DNA of 64,000 nt. It comes from Streptomyces himastatinicus ATCC 53653 (GTDB lineage Bacteria; Actinomycetota; Actinomycetes; Streptomycetales; Streptomycetaceae). The position numbers were made by a program, and so were the translations under genes. Position 1 is the first letter of the stretch. Each line of letters begins with the position of its first letter. The stretch lies in contig NZ_GG657754.1 of the NCBI RefSeq assembly GCF_000158915.1, positions 8,509,551-8,573,550 of the forward strand, written 5' to 3'. Below, in pieces: positions 1 to 8,219 of the stretch. A model generated the notes under the pieces. The model was not told the DNA's origin. It did no database searches and worked only from the letters and a program-made list of their open reading frames with translations.

Positions 1-171
1 GCCGTTTGGATGACGACGTCCTCTCGTCAGTGCTGAGCAGGCGGGGACGGCCACCCGCCCATTGAGGGTCCAAACAGGCCAAACCGATCTCATTGAACCG
101 GTGGATCACATCCCGCACCGTGTCCTCGTCGGCCTGCACCAGCAGCGCGATCACCGGCACCCGGTTCCCGC
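1..171 (-). pseudogene. IS630-family transposase N-terminal fragment
   Basis: Read on the minus strand, this stretch encodes a helix-turn-helix segment with the run VQADEDTVRDVIHRFNEIGL followed by a Trp/Gly/Arg-rich linker. This is the usual N-terminal DNA-binding part of IS630-type transposases. The fragment is cut at its 5' side (position 171) by the next IS and continues past the window start with the frame uncertain. It has no catalytic residues here. Confidence 0.6.
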
Positions 172-1271
172 CCTGAAGAGTGTCTTTATTGCCGTACGGT
201 GGTTGACCTGGGGCTTTGCGATCGCCTGAGTGTGGGCATGATCAATGATTGTGGGTCTGCGACTGCTCTACCTGATCTTCTGTCGACTACTGGGCTGCTT
301 GCTCCTGCTGGGCCGATCGACCGCCGCGAACAACGCCGAGATCCTTGCCCTTCGTCATGAGGTCGCTGTGCTTCGCCGGCAGGTCGAGCGGCCGCCGTTT
401 TCGTGGGCTGATCGTGCCGTGCTCTCCGCTGTCTCGCGGTACCTTCCCTCCGTCTTACGTCGCCATCGGCTGGTCACCCCAGGCATGCTTCTGTGACCTG
501 GCACCGCCGTCTGGTGCGCCGGAAGTGGCGCCAGACGGCGGCCGGACCTGGCCGGTCGCCATTGCCGGAAGAGACGATCGCGCTCATTCAGCGTTTGGCG
601 CGGGAGAACCCGACCTGGGGGTACGTCAGGATTCAAGGTGACCTCCGGCGGCTCGGTCATCGGGTCGCTGCCGCCACGATCCGGCGCGTCCTGCGCCGTT
701 CCGGTTTACCGCCCGCACCGCAGCGAGCATCCCAGCAAACCTGGCGCGCGTTCCTCCGCGCGCAGGCCCACACGCTGCTCGCCTGCGATTTCATGCACGT
801 GGAGACCGTCTCCCTCAGACGTCTCTATGCCTTTTTCGCTTCTTCCGGTTCCTCATCCGTGACCGGGACAGCAAGTTCACCGCCGCTTTCGACGCCGTCT
901 TCGCCGGCAACGGCACAGCCGGCATCCCGACTCCGCCACAAAGTCCCGGTCAAACGCGTTCGCCGAACGATGGATACGCACAGTCCGTACCGAGTGCACC
1001 GACCGCCTCCTCATCACCGGCGAACGACACCTGCGCACCGTCCTCAACCAGTACGCCGAGCACTACAACGCGGGACGGGCCCACCGCAGCCTCGGCCTAC
1101 GAGCACCCGACGACGACCCGAACGTCATCCCCCTGCCCGCTGCCACGGTCAGGCGCCGCCAAGTACTTGGCGGACTGCTCAACGATTATCACGCCATGTC
1201 ACCCCGAGTGCCTCATCATCCACAGGAAACGCCCAGCTCAGCAGCCTGATCGGAAATTGACACCCTTCAGG
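172..1271 (+). mobile_element. Decayed IS copy A (integrase-core family)
   Basis: The left end reads CCTGAAGAGTGTC (172) and the right end GACACCCTTCAGG (ends 1271), which are inverted repeats of each other with one mismatch. The same ends bound the intact copies at 3410-4624 and 23967-25181, both 1215 bp. This copy is 1100 bp because roughly 115 bp are missing near 838. It is inserted in the IS630 fragment on its left. Confidence 0.85.
245..1249 (+). pseudogene. Integrase-core (rve) transposase, broken
   Basis: The N-terminal 80 residues match the intact transposase at 3483-4613, but the frame is lost near 494, where an extra base creates a TGA just before the WHRRLVR segment. A second lesion, a deletion near 838, removes the region between the first and second catalytic aspartates. 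The C-terminal part survives in another frame. It cannot make active transposase without suppression of several lesions. Confidence 0.8.
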
Positions 1272-1391
1272 CGTGTGCGGCGGGTTCACCGCGCAGCAGG
1301 TCGGGGTCCGCCGCAGGTAGAGCCGACGCGGCGCTGATGCGAAACTCTCGCATCGGGATGCGATGGATGAAGAGTGATCGTGGGTGGGTGA

Positions 1392-1778
1392 CTATCGGGC
1401 GAGGAGGGCGCTTACGGTCTTGCCGCCCGCTTGGCGGGTCACGGCGGTGGCGCGGGCGAGGCGGTTGACCATGGGCCAGCCGAATCCTCCGGTGCCGTCG
1501 TTCAGGTCGGGGGTGCGCATGCGCGGCGCCTGCGGGCTGCGGTCGTGCACGGCCGTCTCGATGCTGTCCGGGTGCGCGGTCAGGCCCAGGGTGCAGGTGC
1601 CGCCGCCATGGCGCAGGGCGTTGGTGACGAGCTCGGAGACGACCAGGACCACCGTGTCGGCGGTCTCGGCCGCGATCGCCGGTACGAGCCCGTCGAGGAA
1701 GTCCCGGGCGCTCTCGCGTGCGCCGGCGGCGGATGTCGCGGAGCGGAGGGTCGCGACGTTGACGCTCATCGTGTCCAT
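1392..1778 (-). CDS. Anti-sigma-type HATPase (RsbW/SpoIIAB-like) protein
   Basis: A 128-residue cytoplasmic protein matching the single-domain GHKL/HATPase regulators that are abundant in Streptomyces. Such proteins usually bind and inhibit sigma factors or anti-anti-sigma proteins. Visible signatures are VSELVTNALRHGGG (N-box with the ATP-binding Asn, residues ~48-61) and a G-box-like DLNDGTGGFGWPMVNRLA near residues 90-108. The chosen ATG at 1778 has the ribosome site AGGGGGA 4 bases upstream; ATG at 1769 is an alternative start. No cognate sigma factor or anti-sigma antagonist gene is adjacent, so its partner is unknown. IS copy A ends 120 bp beyond its stop. Confidence 0.85.
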   Translation of the reverse strand: MDTMSVNVATLRSATSAAGARESARDFLDGLVPAIAAETADTVVLVVSELVTNALRHGGGTCTLGLTAHPDSIETAVHDRSPQAPRMRTPDLNDGTGGFGWPMVNRLARATAVTRQAGGKTVSALLAR

Positions 1779-1799
1779 CAGGTCCCCCTGTCACTGGAT

Positions 1800-1990
1800 C
1801 ATCAATGCCCGGTCCTGCTCTGCCCGGGGCTTGTGCCCGGCCTGCGGCCCGCTAACCCGGGTTGCTCCCGCCCTCCTTCCTTGCTCGAGGTCGATTACCT
1901 CTCCGTCGACCGCGCGGAAATCTGTGTCGGCTGGAGTAGACATTGGGTGGCGGTGTGGTTATGGTTTCTCTCGTAGCCGAGATCAACGGG
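1800..1990. other. Intergenic, no gene seen
   Basis: No open frame here has a ribosome site or recognisable domain. It separates the anti-sigma-type gene from the repeat-rich stretch. Confidence 0.5.
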
Positions 1991-1995
1991 GCCTG

Positions 1996-2390
1996 GCAGA
2001 GACGAACTGCCGGCCAGCAGTACCCGCAGTAGCAGTTCGCAGGACGGTGCGGTGGTGGAGTTCCGAAGCCAGGGTTGTTGCAGGACGGCGACGGGACTGA
2101 CGACCGGACCGGGTGGCCCGCAGTGCTCAGGGGCCGCCGTGAGCAGTACCGCAGTTCGGTAAGTGCAGTGCGCAGTACCCAGCAGTGAAGTTAAGTGAGC
2201 AGCACCTCGGTGAAGGCGTCGGCTGCGGACGCGCGCACCGGGAAGTTCGGCAGTGGGGTGCTAAGCCAGAGCAGACGCAGGACGGGCGACGGGGCTGGCT
2301 GCCGAAGAGTGGCGCTACGACAGGCCACCAAGCAGTTCGCATCACCAGCAGTACGCAGGACAGCAGTACCAGCAGTAGGTAAGTGATGGA
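1996..2390 (+). repeat. CAGTAC/CAGTTCG-rich degenerate repeat region
   Basis: Short words recur irregularly on the plus strand: GCAGTAC (near 2017, 2142, 2172, 2349 and 2364), GCAGTTCG (near 2033, 2150 and 2332), GCAGGAC (near 2039, 2080, 2278 and 2355) and GGTAAGTG or TTAAGTGA (near 2158, 2192 and 2378). Spacing is uneven, unlike a CRISPR or a protein repeat. Open frames through it have no ribosome site. It lies about 260 bp upstream of the MerR-like gene and could be an untranslated leader or a regulator-binding region. Its function is unknown. Confidence 0.45.
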
Positions 2391-2597
2391 TCCCAGAGGG
2401 AAGAAACGGAGGAGCCAGGCGCCATCAGGATCGCCCGGGCGGACGTCTTGAGCCCGGGTACCGCAGGACATCGATAGTGAGGTGGTCTCCGGTCAAGCAA
2501 CCGCGATCCCCGCACCCCCGACAGCATCTCGGTCGGGTCTGCGGAAACAGAAGGCCGGCGCAGTACCAGGGCCGGCAGATGGTGTAGCAGTTCCTTC

Positions 2598-2628
2598 GGG
2601 GCCCTGGTGCCAATGGCACCAGGGCCCC
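2598..2628 (+). promoter_or_regulatory. Perfect 15-bp hairpin just upstream of MerR-like gene
   Basis: GGGGCCCTGGTGCCA is followed after one base by its exact reverse complement. The hairpin ends 25 bp before the ATG at 2654, leaving no room for a promoter between them. Any transcript from upstream must cross it. No T-tract follows, so it may act as an attenuator or a stability/translation element rather than a standard terminator. Confidence 0.6.
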
Positions 2629-2653
2629 TCCACGCGTTCCACAGAGAGGTGCG

Positions 2654-2992
2654 ATGACAGCAGACGACTCCTTCGGCCGTCTCGACGACGACGACTACCC
2701 CGCCTACACCATGGGCCGGGCCGCTGAAATGCTCGGCACCACCCAGGGCTTCCTCCGCGCCATCGGAGAAGCCCGCCTCATTACCCCGCTCCGCTCCGAG
2801 GGCGGCCACCGACGCTACTCCCGCTACCAGCTGCGCATCGCCGCCCGCGCCCGGGAACTCGTCGACCAGGGCACCCCCATCGAGGCCGCCTGCCGCATCA
2901 TCATCCTCGAAGACCAGCTCGAAGAAGCCCAGCGCATCAACGCCGAACACCGCCGCACCGCCGGAACGGCAAACCCCCCGACCGCGGCCTGA
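2654..2992 (+). CDS. MerR-like small HTH regulator
   Basis: A 112-residue protein with a MerR-type winged helix. The segment YTMGRAAEMLGTTQGFLRAI (residues ~16-35) is helix-turn-helix 1, and the following region containing LITPLRSEGGHRRYS is the wing typical of the family. It lacks the metal-binding or large effector domain of classical MerR proteins, so it resembles the BldC-like or short MerR regulators of Streptomyces. The C terminus (residues ~65-105) is a short acidic coiled-coil-like helix. The ATG at 2654 has GAGAGGTGCG immediately upstream. The repeat region and the strong hairpin lie upstream and may control it. Its targets are unknown. Confidence 0.85.
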   Translation: MTADDSFGRLDDDDYPAYTMGRAAEMLGTTQGFLRAIGEARLITPLRSEGGHRRYSRYQLRIAARARELVDQGTPIEAACRIIILEDQLEEAQRINAEHRRTAGTANPPTAA

Positions 2993-3165
2993 GACGGCTG
3001 AGACCAACTCCCCCAGGAGCTTGCGGCTGCCGCCCACGCATGCTGCCCGGGACGCACAGCGTTCCGGGCAACTTCGCCTTCTACACCCCTGGGCCGAGAG
3101 TGACCCACGCACGGAGCGTCACCCTCATGGGCCGTCGGAGAAGGGCATCGACTGGGACCGTTGAC

Positions 3166-3411
3166 CTTGCCCTTGCCGGAAACCTCATCCGTGCAGGTCA
3201 CGCCGCATGCCGGTATTCGTGGAGGATGCCGCCGAGGCGATCGCGCCGACGTATGTTGAGGCGGGCTAACGTGTCCGGGTCGTCGCTCGGGGGGGCAATG
3301 GGTGCAGCGGTCTGGCGTTGGCGATGCCCTGGTGTGGTCGGTGTCTGCTGTAGTACTGCTCGAACTCGCGCAGGGTGTGGAGGAGTGTCGCTGGTTCCAG
3401 ATCAAGGTCCG
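3166..3411 (-). pseudogene. 3' end of IS family b (transposase C-terminus), truncated
   Basis: The outer end reads CTTGCCCTTGCCGGAAACC, matching the terminal repeat of the 1254-bp elements at 25339-26592 and 52555-53808. Read on the minus strand it encodes a degraded transposase C terminus (IWNQRH ... and the HEYRHAA-type tail), shifted in frame. The rest of the element was lost where IS copy B inserted at 3410. Nothing of it continues beyond 4624. Confidence 0.8.
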
Positions 3412-4624
3412 TGAAGGGTGTCTTTATTGGCGTACGGTGGTTGACTTGGGGCTTTGCGGTCGTCCAAGTATGGGCATGATCAGTGATCGTGGGTCTGCGA
3501 CTGCTCTACTTGATCTTCTGCCGACTCTTGGGCTGCCTCCTCCTGCTGGGCCGATCGACCGCCGCGAACAACGCCGAGATCCTCGCGCTTCGCCATGAGG
3601 TCGCCGTGCTTCGTCGGCAGATCGAGAGCCCGCGGCTGTCATGGGCCGATCGTGCCGTGCTCTCCGCTCTCGCCCGCCAGCTGCCACCCGTCTTACGCCG
3701 TCATCGGCTGGTCACCCCGGGCACCCTGCTGAACTGGCACCGCCGTCTGGTGCGCTGGAAGTGGCGCCAACCCCCAACCGGCCCCGGCCGGCCACCGCTG
3801 TCGGAAGAAACTGCGGCGCTCATCCAGCGCCTGGCGCGAGAGAGCCCGACCTGGGGGTACGTCAGAATCCAGGGTGAGCTCCGACGGCTCGGCCATAGGG
3901 TTGCCGCCGCCACGATCCGACGTGTCCTGCGCCGCTCTGGTCTACCGCCCGCACCGCAGCGCGCGTCCCAGCAGACCTGGCGCTCGTTCCTCCGAGCCCA
4001 GGCCCACACGCTGCTGGCTTGCGACTTCATGCACGTAGAGACCGTCTTCCTCAAACGTCTCTACGTCTTCTTCGTCATGGAGATTGCCACCCGGCGCGTT
4101 CACGTCCTGGGCGTCACCGCCCACCCGACCGGCGCATGGGTCACGCAACTCGCCCGCAACCTGCTCATGGACCTCAAGGGCAGAGCCGGGCGCTTCCGGT
4201 TCCTCATCCGGGACCGGGACAGCAAGTTCACCACCGCATTCGACGCCGTCTTCGACGGCAACGGCACTGCCGTCATCCCGACTCCGCCGCAAAGCCCACG
4301 GTCCAACGCGTTCGCCGAACGATGGATACGCACAGCCCGCGCCGCATGCACCGACAGATTCCTCATCACCGGCGAACGACACCTGAGTACGGTCCTCACC
4401 AGGTACACCGAGCACTACAACTCCGGACGAGCTCACCGCAGCCTCGACCTACGTGCCCCAGACGACGACCCGAACATCATCCCCCTGCCCGCCGCCACGG
4501 TCAGGCGCACGCAGATACTCGGCGGACTGCTCAACGAGTACCACACCACGCCACCCCGACCACCTCACCATCCCCAGGAGGCGCCCAGCTCAGCAGCCTG
4601 GTCGGAATATTGACACCCTTCAGG
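3410..4624 (+). mobile_element. Intact IS copy B (integrase-core family a)
   Basis: 1215 bp with terminal repeats (C)TGAAGGGTGTC at the left and GACACCCTTCAGG at the right. It encodes one transposase of 376 residues. It interrupts an IS family b remnant. It is nearly identical to copy C (23967-25181) and has the same orientation. No clear target duplication is visible because the flanks are themselves rearranged. Confidence 0.9.
3483..4613 (+). CDS. DDE integrase-core transposase
   Basis: A 376-residue transposase of the IS3/IS481-like integrase superfamily. An N-terminal basic helix region with LRHEVAVLRRQIE (residues ~33-45) and an HTH-like stretch around GYVRIQGELRRLGH lead into the rve core. 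The catalytic triad is visible as LLACDFMHVE (first Asp), FLIRDRDSKF (second Asp) and NAFAERWIRT (Glu). The start is GTG at 3483. The frame is open throughout, so it is probably functional. Copy C differs at a handful of residues and has a shorter C terminus. Confidence 0.9.
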   Translation: MIVGLRLLYLIFCRLLGCLLLLGRSTAANNAEILALRHEVAVLRRQIESPRLSWADRAVLSALARQLPPVLRRHRLVTPGTLLNWHRRLVRWKWRQPPTGPGRPPLSEETAALIQRLARESPTWGYVRIQGELRRLGHRVAAATIRRVLRRSGLPPAPQRASQQTWRSFLRAQAHTLLACDFMHVETVFLKRLYVFFVMEIATRRVHVLGVTAHPTGAWVTQLARNLLMDLKGRAGRFRFLIRDRDSKFTTAFDAVFDGNGTAVIPTPPQSPRSNAFAERWIRTARAACTDRFLITGERHLSTVLTRYTEHYNSGRAHRSLDLRAPDDDPNIIPLPAATVRRTQILGGLLNEYHTTPPRPPHHPQEAPSSAAWSEY

Positions 4625-4703
4625 GGCGACAGGTGCGGGGCAGGGGCAGGGACCATCACGGGACCACACGCCCTGCGGTCGGAGGACGGTCGGCCGCTTG
4701 GGC

Positions 4704-4751
4704 TTGCGTGCTGAAACTGATCGGTTTACCGTATTGGAAACTGATCGGTTT
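4704..4751 (+). promoter_or_regulatory. Promoter with tandem TetR operators (AAACTGATCGGTTT)
   Basis: A -35 (TTGCGT, 4704-4709) and a -10 (TACCGT, 4727-4732) are 17 bp apart. The palindrome AAACTGATCGGTTT fills the spacer (4714-4727) and is repeated at 4738-4751. The same geometry occurs at 8153-8199 and 12355-12402. The arrangement implies repression by a TetR-type dimer blocking polymerase, most likely the product of 7382-7951, which has the same palindrome at its own promoter. Confidence 0.8.
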
Positions 4752-4793
4752 CTCGCTGTGGGAGATCGAAAACTGCACTCACCAGGGGATCGG

Positions 4794-5897
4794 ATGACTA
4801 CCGCGCACGACGCCGATCGGCAGAGGCCGGATCCGGAGCTTCCGGCGAAGCTGGCCGCGCACCCGTCGGTGCAGGCCGTACTCGCCCGGCGCAGGGCCGG
4901 TGACGCGGTGAGCCCGCCGACGGTGATCGACGCGGCCTGGCTGCGCGAACTATGCCTGGCGGCCGGTGCGGACGACGCGGCCGTGGTCAGCCTGGACCAC
5001 CCCGACCTTGCCGGCGAGCGCGAGTACGCGCTGGCCGCGTTGCCCGGCACGCGCACCCTCGTCTCGATGGTGGTCCGGATGAACCGCGACAACTGCCGCT
5101 CCCCGGCCCGCAGCGTGGCCAACCGGGAGTTCCACCAGGCCGACGAGCAGGCCAACCACGCCGCCCGCAGTGTCACCCGAGCACTGCAGGACGCCGGCTA
5201 CCGCGCGCTCAATCCTTCTGTCGGCTTCCCCCAGGAGATGGACCGCTTCCCCAGTGAGCGGATCTGGGTGGTGGCGCACAAGACCGTCGCGGTGGCCGCA
5301 GGGCTCGGCGTGATGGGCTTGCACCGCAACGTCATCCATCCCAAGTTCGGCAGCTTCGTGCTGCTGGCCACCGTCCTGGTGGATGCCCAGGTGAGCGAGT
5401 ACGGGCAGGCGCTGGACTACAACCCCTGCATCGACTGCAAGCTGTGTGTCGCCGCCTGCCCGGTCGGTGCCATCAGCAAGGATGGAGACTTCGACTTCTT
5501 CGCCTGCACCACACATAACTACCGTGAGTTCATGAGCGGGTTCACCGACTGGGCGCAGACCGTGGCCGACAGCCAGGATGCCGCCGACTACCGCTCCCGG
5601 GTCACCGATTCCGAAAGCGCGTCCATGTGGCAGAGCCTGGCCTCTCCCCCCGGCTACAAGTCGGGCTACTGCCTGGCCGTCTGCCCCGGCGGAGAGGACG
5701 TCCTGGGCCCGTACCTGGAGGACCGCAAGACCTTCATGGACACCGTGCTGCGACCGCTCCAGGACAAGAAGGAAACCCTGTACGTCCTGCCGGGCTCCCA
5801 TGCGCAGGAGTACGCGCAGCGCCGCTTTCCGCACAAGCCCGTCAAGGAAGTCACCGGCGGCTGGCAGCCCCCGGCGAAACGCCCCTCATCCTCCTGA
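4794..5897 (+). CDS. 4Fe-4S double-cluster reductase-like protein (QueG/RdhA-like)
   Basis: A 367-residue cytoplasmic protein. The signature CIDCKLCVAACPVGA (residues ~211-225) is a ferredoxin-type 4Fe-4S binding motif. Additional cysteines occur in FFACTTHN and YCLAVCPGGED, giving the second cluster, as in epoxyqueuosine reductases and reductive-dehalogenase-like proteins. There is no Tat signal, so an extracellular dehalogenase role is unlikely. The ATG at 4794 is preceded by CAGGGGATCGG; an upstream in-frame start would run through the operator and is rejected. It is first in a likely operon with the membrane protein at 5973 and sits under the tandem TetR operators. The substrate is unknown; a reductive detoxification step is an inference. 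Confidence 0.8.
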   Translation: MTTAHDADRQRPDPELPAKLAAHPSVQAVLARRRAGDAVSPPTVIDAAWLRELCLAAGADDAAVVSLDHPDLAGEREYALAALPGTRTLVSMVVRMNRDNCRSPARSVANREFHQADEQANHAARSVTRALQDAGYRALNPSVGFPQEMDRFPSERIWVVAHKTVAVAAGLGVMGLHRNVIHPKFGSFVLLATVLVDAQVSEYGQALDYNPCIDCKLCVAACPVGAISKDGDFDFFACTTHNYREFMSGFTDWAQTVADSQDAADYRSRVTDSESASMWQSLASPPGYKSGYCLAVCPGGEDVLGPYLEDRKTFMDTVLRPLQDKKETLYVLPGSHAQEYAQRRFPHKPVKEVTGGWQPPAKRPSSS

Positions 5898-5972
5898 CCC
5901 GAGGGTTCTTCGGTGTACGACGCCTACGAGGGCTCTGTGCTCGCGCTCACGACGAACCCCTCGGAGTAAGTC

Positions 5973-7271
5973 ATGAAGGAAATTCACCCCTTCCGCGTCC
6001 TGCGGGCCAAGCCGCTGTGGATCGTCAATGGCGTCATCACAGGTGTCCTCGCGCTGCTGTTCACCGTGTTCTACGTCGGTGCCAACATCGATCCGGTCGA
6101 TCACATGAAGAAGTTGCCTGTGGGTCTGGTCAACGTCGACACGGGGGCCGCTGTCGGTGGCAAGCAGGTCAACCTGGGGGCGCGGATCACTGAGTCGATC
6201 AAGAAGTCCACTACGAGCGGGGACAAGATCGACTGGAGGGTGATGGACGAGAAGGAGGCGAAGGAGGAGCTCGGCGAGGGCAAGCTGTACGGCGCGCTCG
6301 TCGTGCCCGACAACTTCACGTCCTCCGTCACCGCACTGACCGGCACCGCAGCGACCAAGAGCCCGGTTCGCCCGACGCTGAAGGTGCTGACCAACCAGTC
6401 CGCCGGCAGCCTGGGCTCCAGCCTGGCCCGGACGGCTTCGACCGCGGCGGCCGAGAGTGCCTCGCTCCAGGTGGGCAAGGAACTGACCGCGCAGAACGGG
6501 GCCGGGCAGGCGAAGCTGCCCGCCGCGGCGCGCGTCCTGCTGGCCGACCCGGCCGCCGTCACGGTTGAGGACGGTCATCCGCTCCACTCGCACAGCGGCC
6601 TGGGCCTGACCGCGTTCTACTACGCGCTCGTCCTCGTGGTCTGTGGCATGCTCTCCGCCAATGTCATCAGCGGCCAGGCGGACCACGCCCTCGGCTACAC
6701 ACACAACGACATGGGCCCACTGCGCCTGCACCGCCCGCTGATCCGGGCGACCAGGGTACAGACCCTGGCCATCAGCAGCACGCTCATGATCGGTCTGTCG
6801 CTGCTGATGGGGACCCTGGTCATGGTCGGCGCGGTCGGCATCATGGGCATGGACGCCTCCCATCTACCGCTGCTGTGGCTGTACTCGGTGTGCGCCATCG
6901 CGGTCTCCGGGATCGGTGCGCTCGCCCTCCTTGCCGTGTTCGGCACGCCCGGCATGCTGGTCGTCACGCTGGTCTTCATCGGGATGGCGGTGCCGACGGC
7001 TGGTGCCACCACCCCGATCGAGGCGTTGCCGGGCTTCTACCGCTTCCTCGCGGAGTTCGAGCCGTTGCGGCAGATCGCCGACGGTGTCCGCTCGATTCTC
7101 TACTACGACGCCCAGGCCGACGCCGGTCTGGCCCGGGGGTGGGTGATGATGGCCGCCGGTCTCGTGGTGGCCGCGCTTTTCGGCTTCGGTGTGACGGGCT
7201 GGTACGACCGCAAGGGGCTGCACCGCATCCCCGCCGAGGCGAAGCCTGATGGGATCGCCGTCCCGGTGTAG
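5973..7271 (+). CDS. YhgE/Pip-type membrane protein (DUF3533)
   Basis: A 432-residue integral membrane protein with an ABC-2-like fold. One transmembrane helix (residues ~17-40) is followed by a large extracytoplasmic domain (to ~205), then about five C-terminal helices, including FYYALVLVVCGMLSANVI and LMIGLSLLMGTLVMVGAVGI. The N-terminal motif LVNVDTGAAVGGKQVNLG resembles the YhgE/phage-infection-protein family. Such proteins are often placed next to TetR genes and implicated in export or envelope defence. The start ATG at 5973 has GGAG 8 bases upstream. It lies 75 bp after the iron-sulfur gene in the same direction, so it is probably co-transcribed. It has no partner ATPase gene here. Confidence 0.85.
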   Translation: MKEIHPFRVLRAKPLWIVNGVITGVLALLFTVFYVGANIDPVDHMKKLPVGLVNVDTGAAVGGKQVNLGARITESIKKSTTSGDKIDWRVMDEKEAKEELGEGKLYGALVVPDNFTSSVTALTGTAATKSPVRPTLKVLTNQSAGSLGSSLARTASTAAAESASLQVGKELTAQNGAGQAKLPAAARVLLADPAAVTVEDGHPLHSHSGLGLTAFYYALVLVVCGMLSANVISGQADHALGYTHNDMGPLRLHRPLIRATRVQTLAISSTLMIGLSLLMGTLVMVGAVGIMGMDASHLPLLWLYSVCAIAVSGIGALALLAVFGTPGMLVVTLVFIGMAVPTAGATTPIEALPGFYRFLAEFEPLRQIADGVRSILYYDAQADAGLARGWVMMAAGLVVAALFGFGVTGWYDRKGLHRIPAEAKPDGIAVPV

Positions 7272-7335
7272 CGGAACGTCGCCCCGGACGGGCTCGGCTG
7301 TGCGCGATGCCGGATATCGCCCCGACACACCCTGG

Positions 7336-7349
7336 AAACCGATCGGTTT
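7336..7349 (+). promoter_or_regulatory. Single TetR operator upstream of tetR gene
   Basis: AAACCGATCGGTTT, identical to the operator at 8163-8176, stands 33 bp before the TetR start codon. Only one copy is present, against two at the other promoters. It indicates autoregulation, and marks this TetR as the likely master of the set. A near-palindrome ATTTCAATGAAAT follows immediately. Confidence 0.75.
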
Positions 7350-7381
7350 TCATTTCAATGAAATCGAGTTACCCTCCGAGT

Positions 7382-7951
7382 ATGACCACCGAGGCGAAGC
7401 CAAGTTCCCGAGAGCGGCTGCTGGAGGCGGCGGCCACGCTCACGTACCGAGACGGTGTCGGTATCGGTGTCGAGGCGCTGTGCAAGGCGGCGGGGGTGTC
7501 GAAGCGCTCCATGTACATGCTGTTCGACAGCAAGGAAGAGCTGCTGGCGGCGAGCCTGGAGGAGCGCGCCTCCGCCTTCGTGGCGAGGCTCCTGCCAGCG
7601 GCGGACGACGGCCACTCACCCCGCGAGCGGATCCTCCACGTCTTCGGGAATGTGGAATCGCAGGCGAGTGCTCCCGAGTTCCGTGGCTGTCGGTACCTCG
7701 CGGTGCAGATCGAGCTCAAGGATCAGAGCCACCCTGCGAGTCGGGTGGCGCACCGGATCAAGGGAAACCTGACGGCCTTTTTCCGTGCCGAGGCCGAACA
7801 GGGGGGCGCGAGCGATCCGGACCTGCTGGCCCGGCAGCTCAGTCTGGTCTTCGACGGCGCCAGTGCCCGTGCGGGGATCGGAGCCGACAACCTCACGGGG
7901 CTCATCGCGCCCACTGTGGTCACTCTGCTGGATGCGGCAGGCATGCGCTGA
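7382..7951 (+). CDS. TetR/AcrR-family repressor
   Basis: A 189-residue repressor. The N-terminal HTH is clear: RERLLEAAATLTYRDG, then GVEALCKAAGVSKRSMYMLF (residues ~31-50) and DSKEEL. The remaining ~120 residues form the variable ligand-binding and dimerisation domain. ATG at 7382 is chosen over upstream in-frame starts because those would place the operator inside the coding region. The ribosome site is weak. Its own promoter and three other promoters here carry the same palindrome, so it probably represses 4794-7271, 8220-9038 and 12421-15196. The ligand is unknown; the regulon points to a reactive carbonyl, epoxide or antibiotic. Confidence 0.85.
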   Translation: MTTEAKPSSRERLLEAAATLTYRDGVGIGVEALCKAAGVSKRSMYMLFDSKEELLAASLEERASAFVARLLPAADDGHSPRERILHVFGNVESQASAPEFRGCRYLAVQIELKDQSHPASRVAHRIKGNLTAFFRAEAEQGGASDPDLLARQLSLVFDGASARAGIGADNLTGLIAPTVVTLLDAAGMR

Positions 7952-8047
7952 CGCGTCGGCTCTTCGAGCGGGCTCGGTGACTGATGTGCTCCGCGGTTGG
8001 ATTGGATACCCGTCCCTGGTGGCCCGAGTAGCTCCCACGGCTTCACA

Positions 8048-8066
8048 CCTCCCGGTGTCCGGGAGG
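8048..8066 (+). terminator. Hairpin, possible terminator after tetR
   Basis: CCTCCCGG, loop TGT, CCGGGAGG: a perfect 8-bp stem about 95 bp downstream of the TetR stop. There is no T-run, as is common for Streptomyces terminators. It lies upstream of the next operator-promoter. Confidence 0.5.
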
Positions 8067-8152
8067 GAGCCCGAGGGGGCGTAACAGCGTGGATCACCCT
8101 GCCCTCCGGTGCTTGCCGCGATGACATGTCCCGGTGCGTGCCCTCCTTGGGC

Positions 8153-8199
8153 TTGCGCATGGAAACCGATCGGTTTACGGTGAGAAAACCGATCGGTTT
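8153..8199 (+). promoter_or_regulatory. Promoter with tandem TetR operators (AAACCGATCGGTTT)
   Basis: TTGCGC (8153-8158), a 17-bp spacer containing AAACCGATCGGTTT (8163-8176), and TACGGT (8176-8181), then a second exact palindrome at 8186-8199. It drives the SDR gene at 8220. The match to the promoters at 4704 and 12355 extends into the flanking bases, suggesting duplication of a regulatory cassette. Confidence 0.8.
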
Positions 8200-8219
8200 T
8201 TCAATGGTTTCGGGAGTCC

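Noticed and set aside
1996..2390. CAGTAC-rich region as CRISPR array
   Set aside because: Words are only 7-8 bp, irregularly spaced, with no constant repeat or spacer length and no cas genes.
8048..8066. Riboswitch between tetR and SDR
   Set aside because: Only a simple hairpin is present; no conserved aptamer structure could be recognised.
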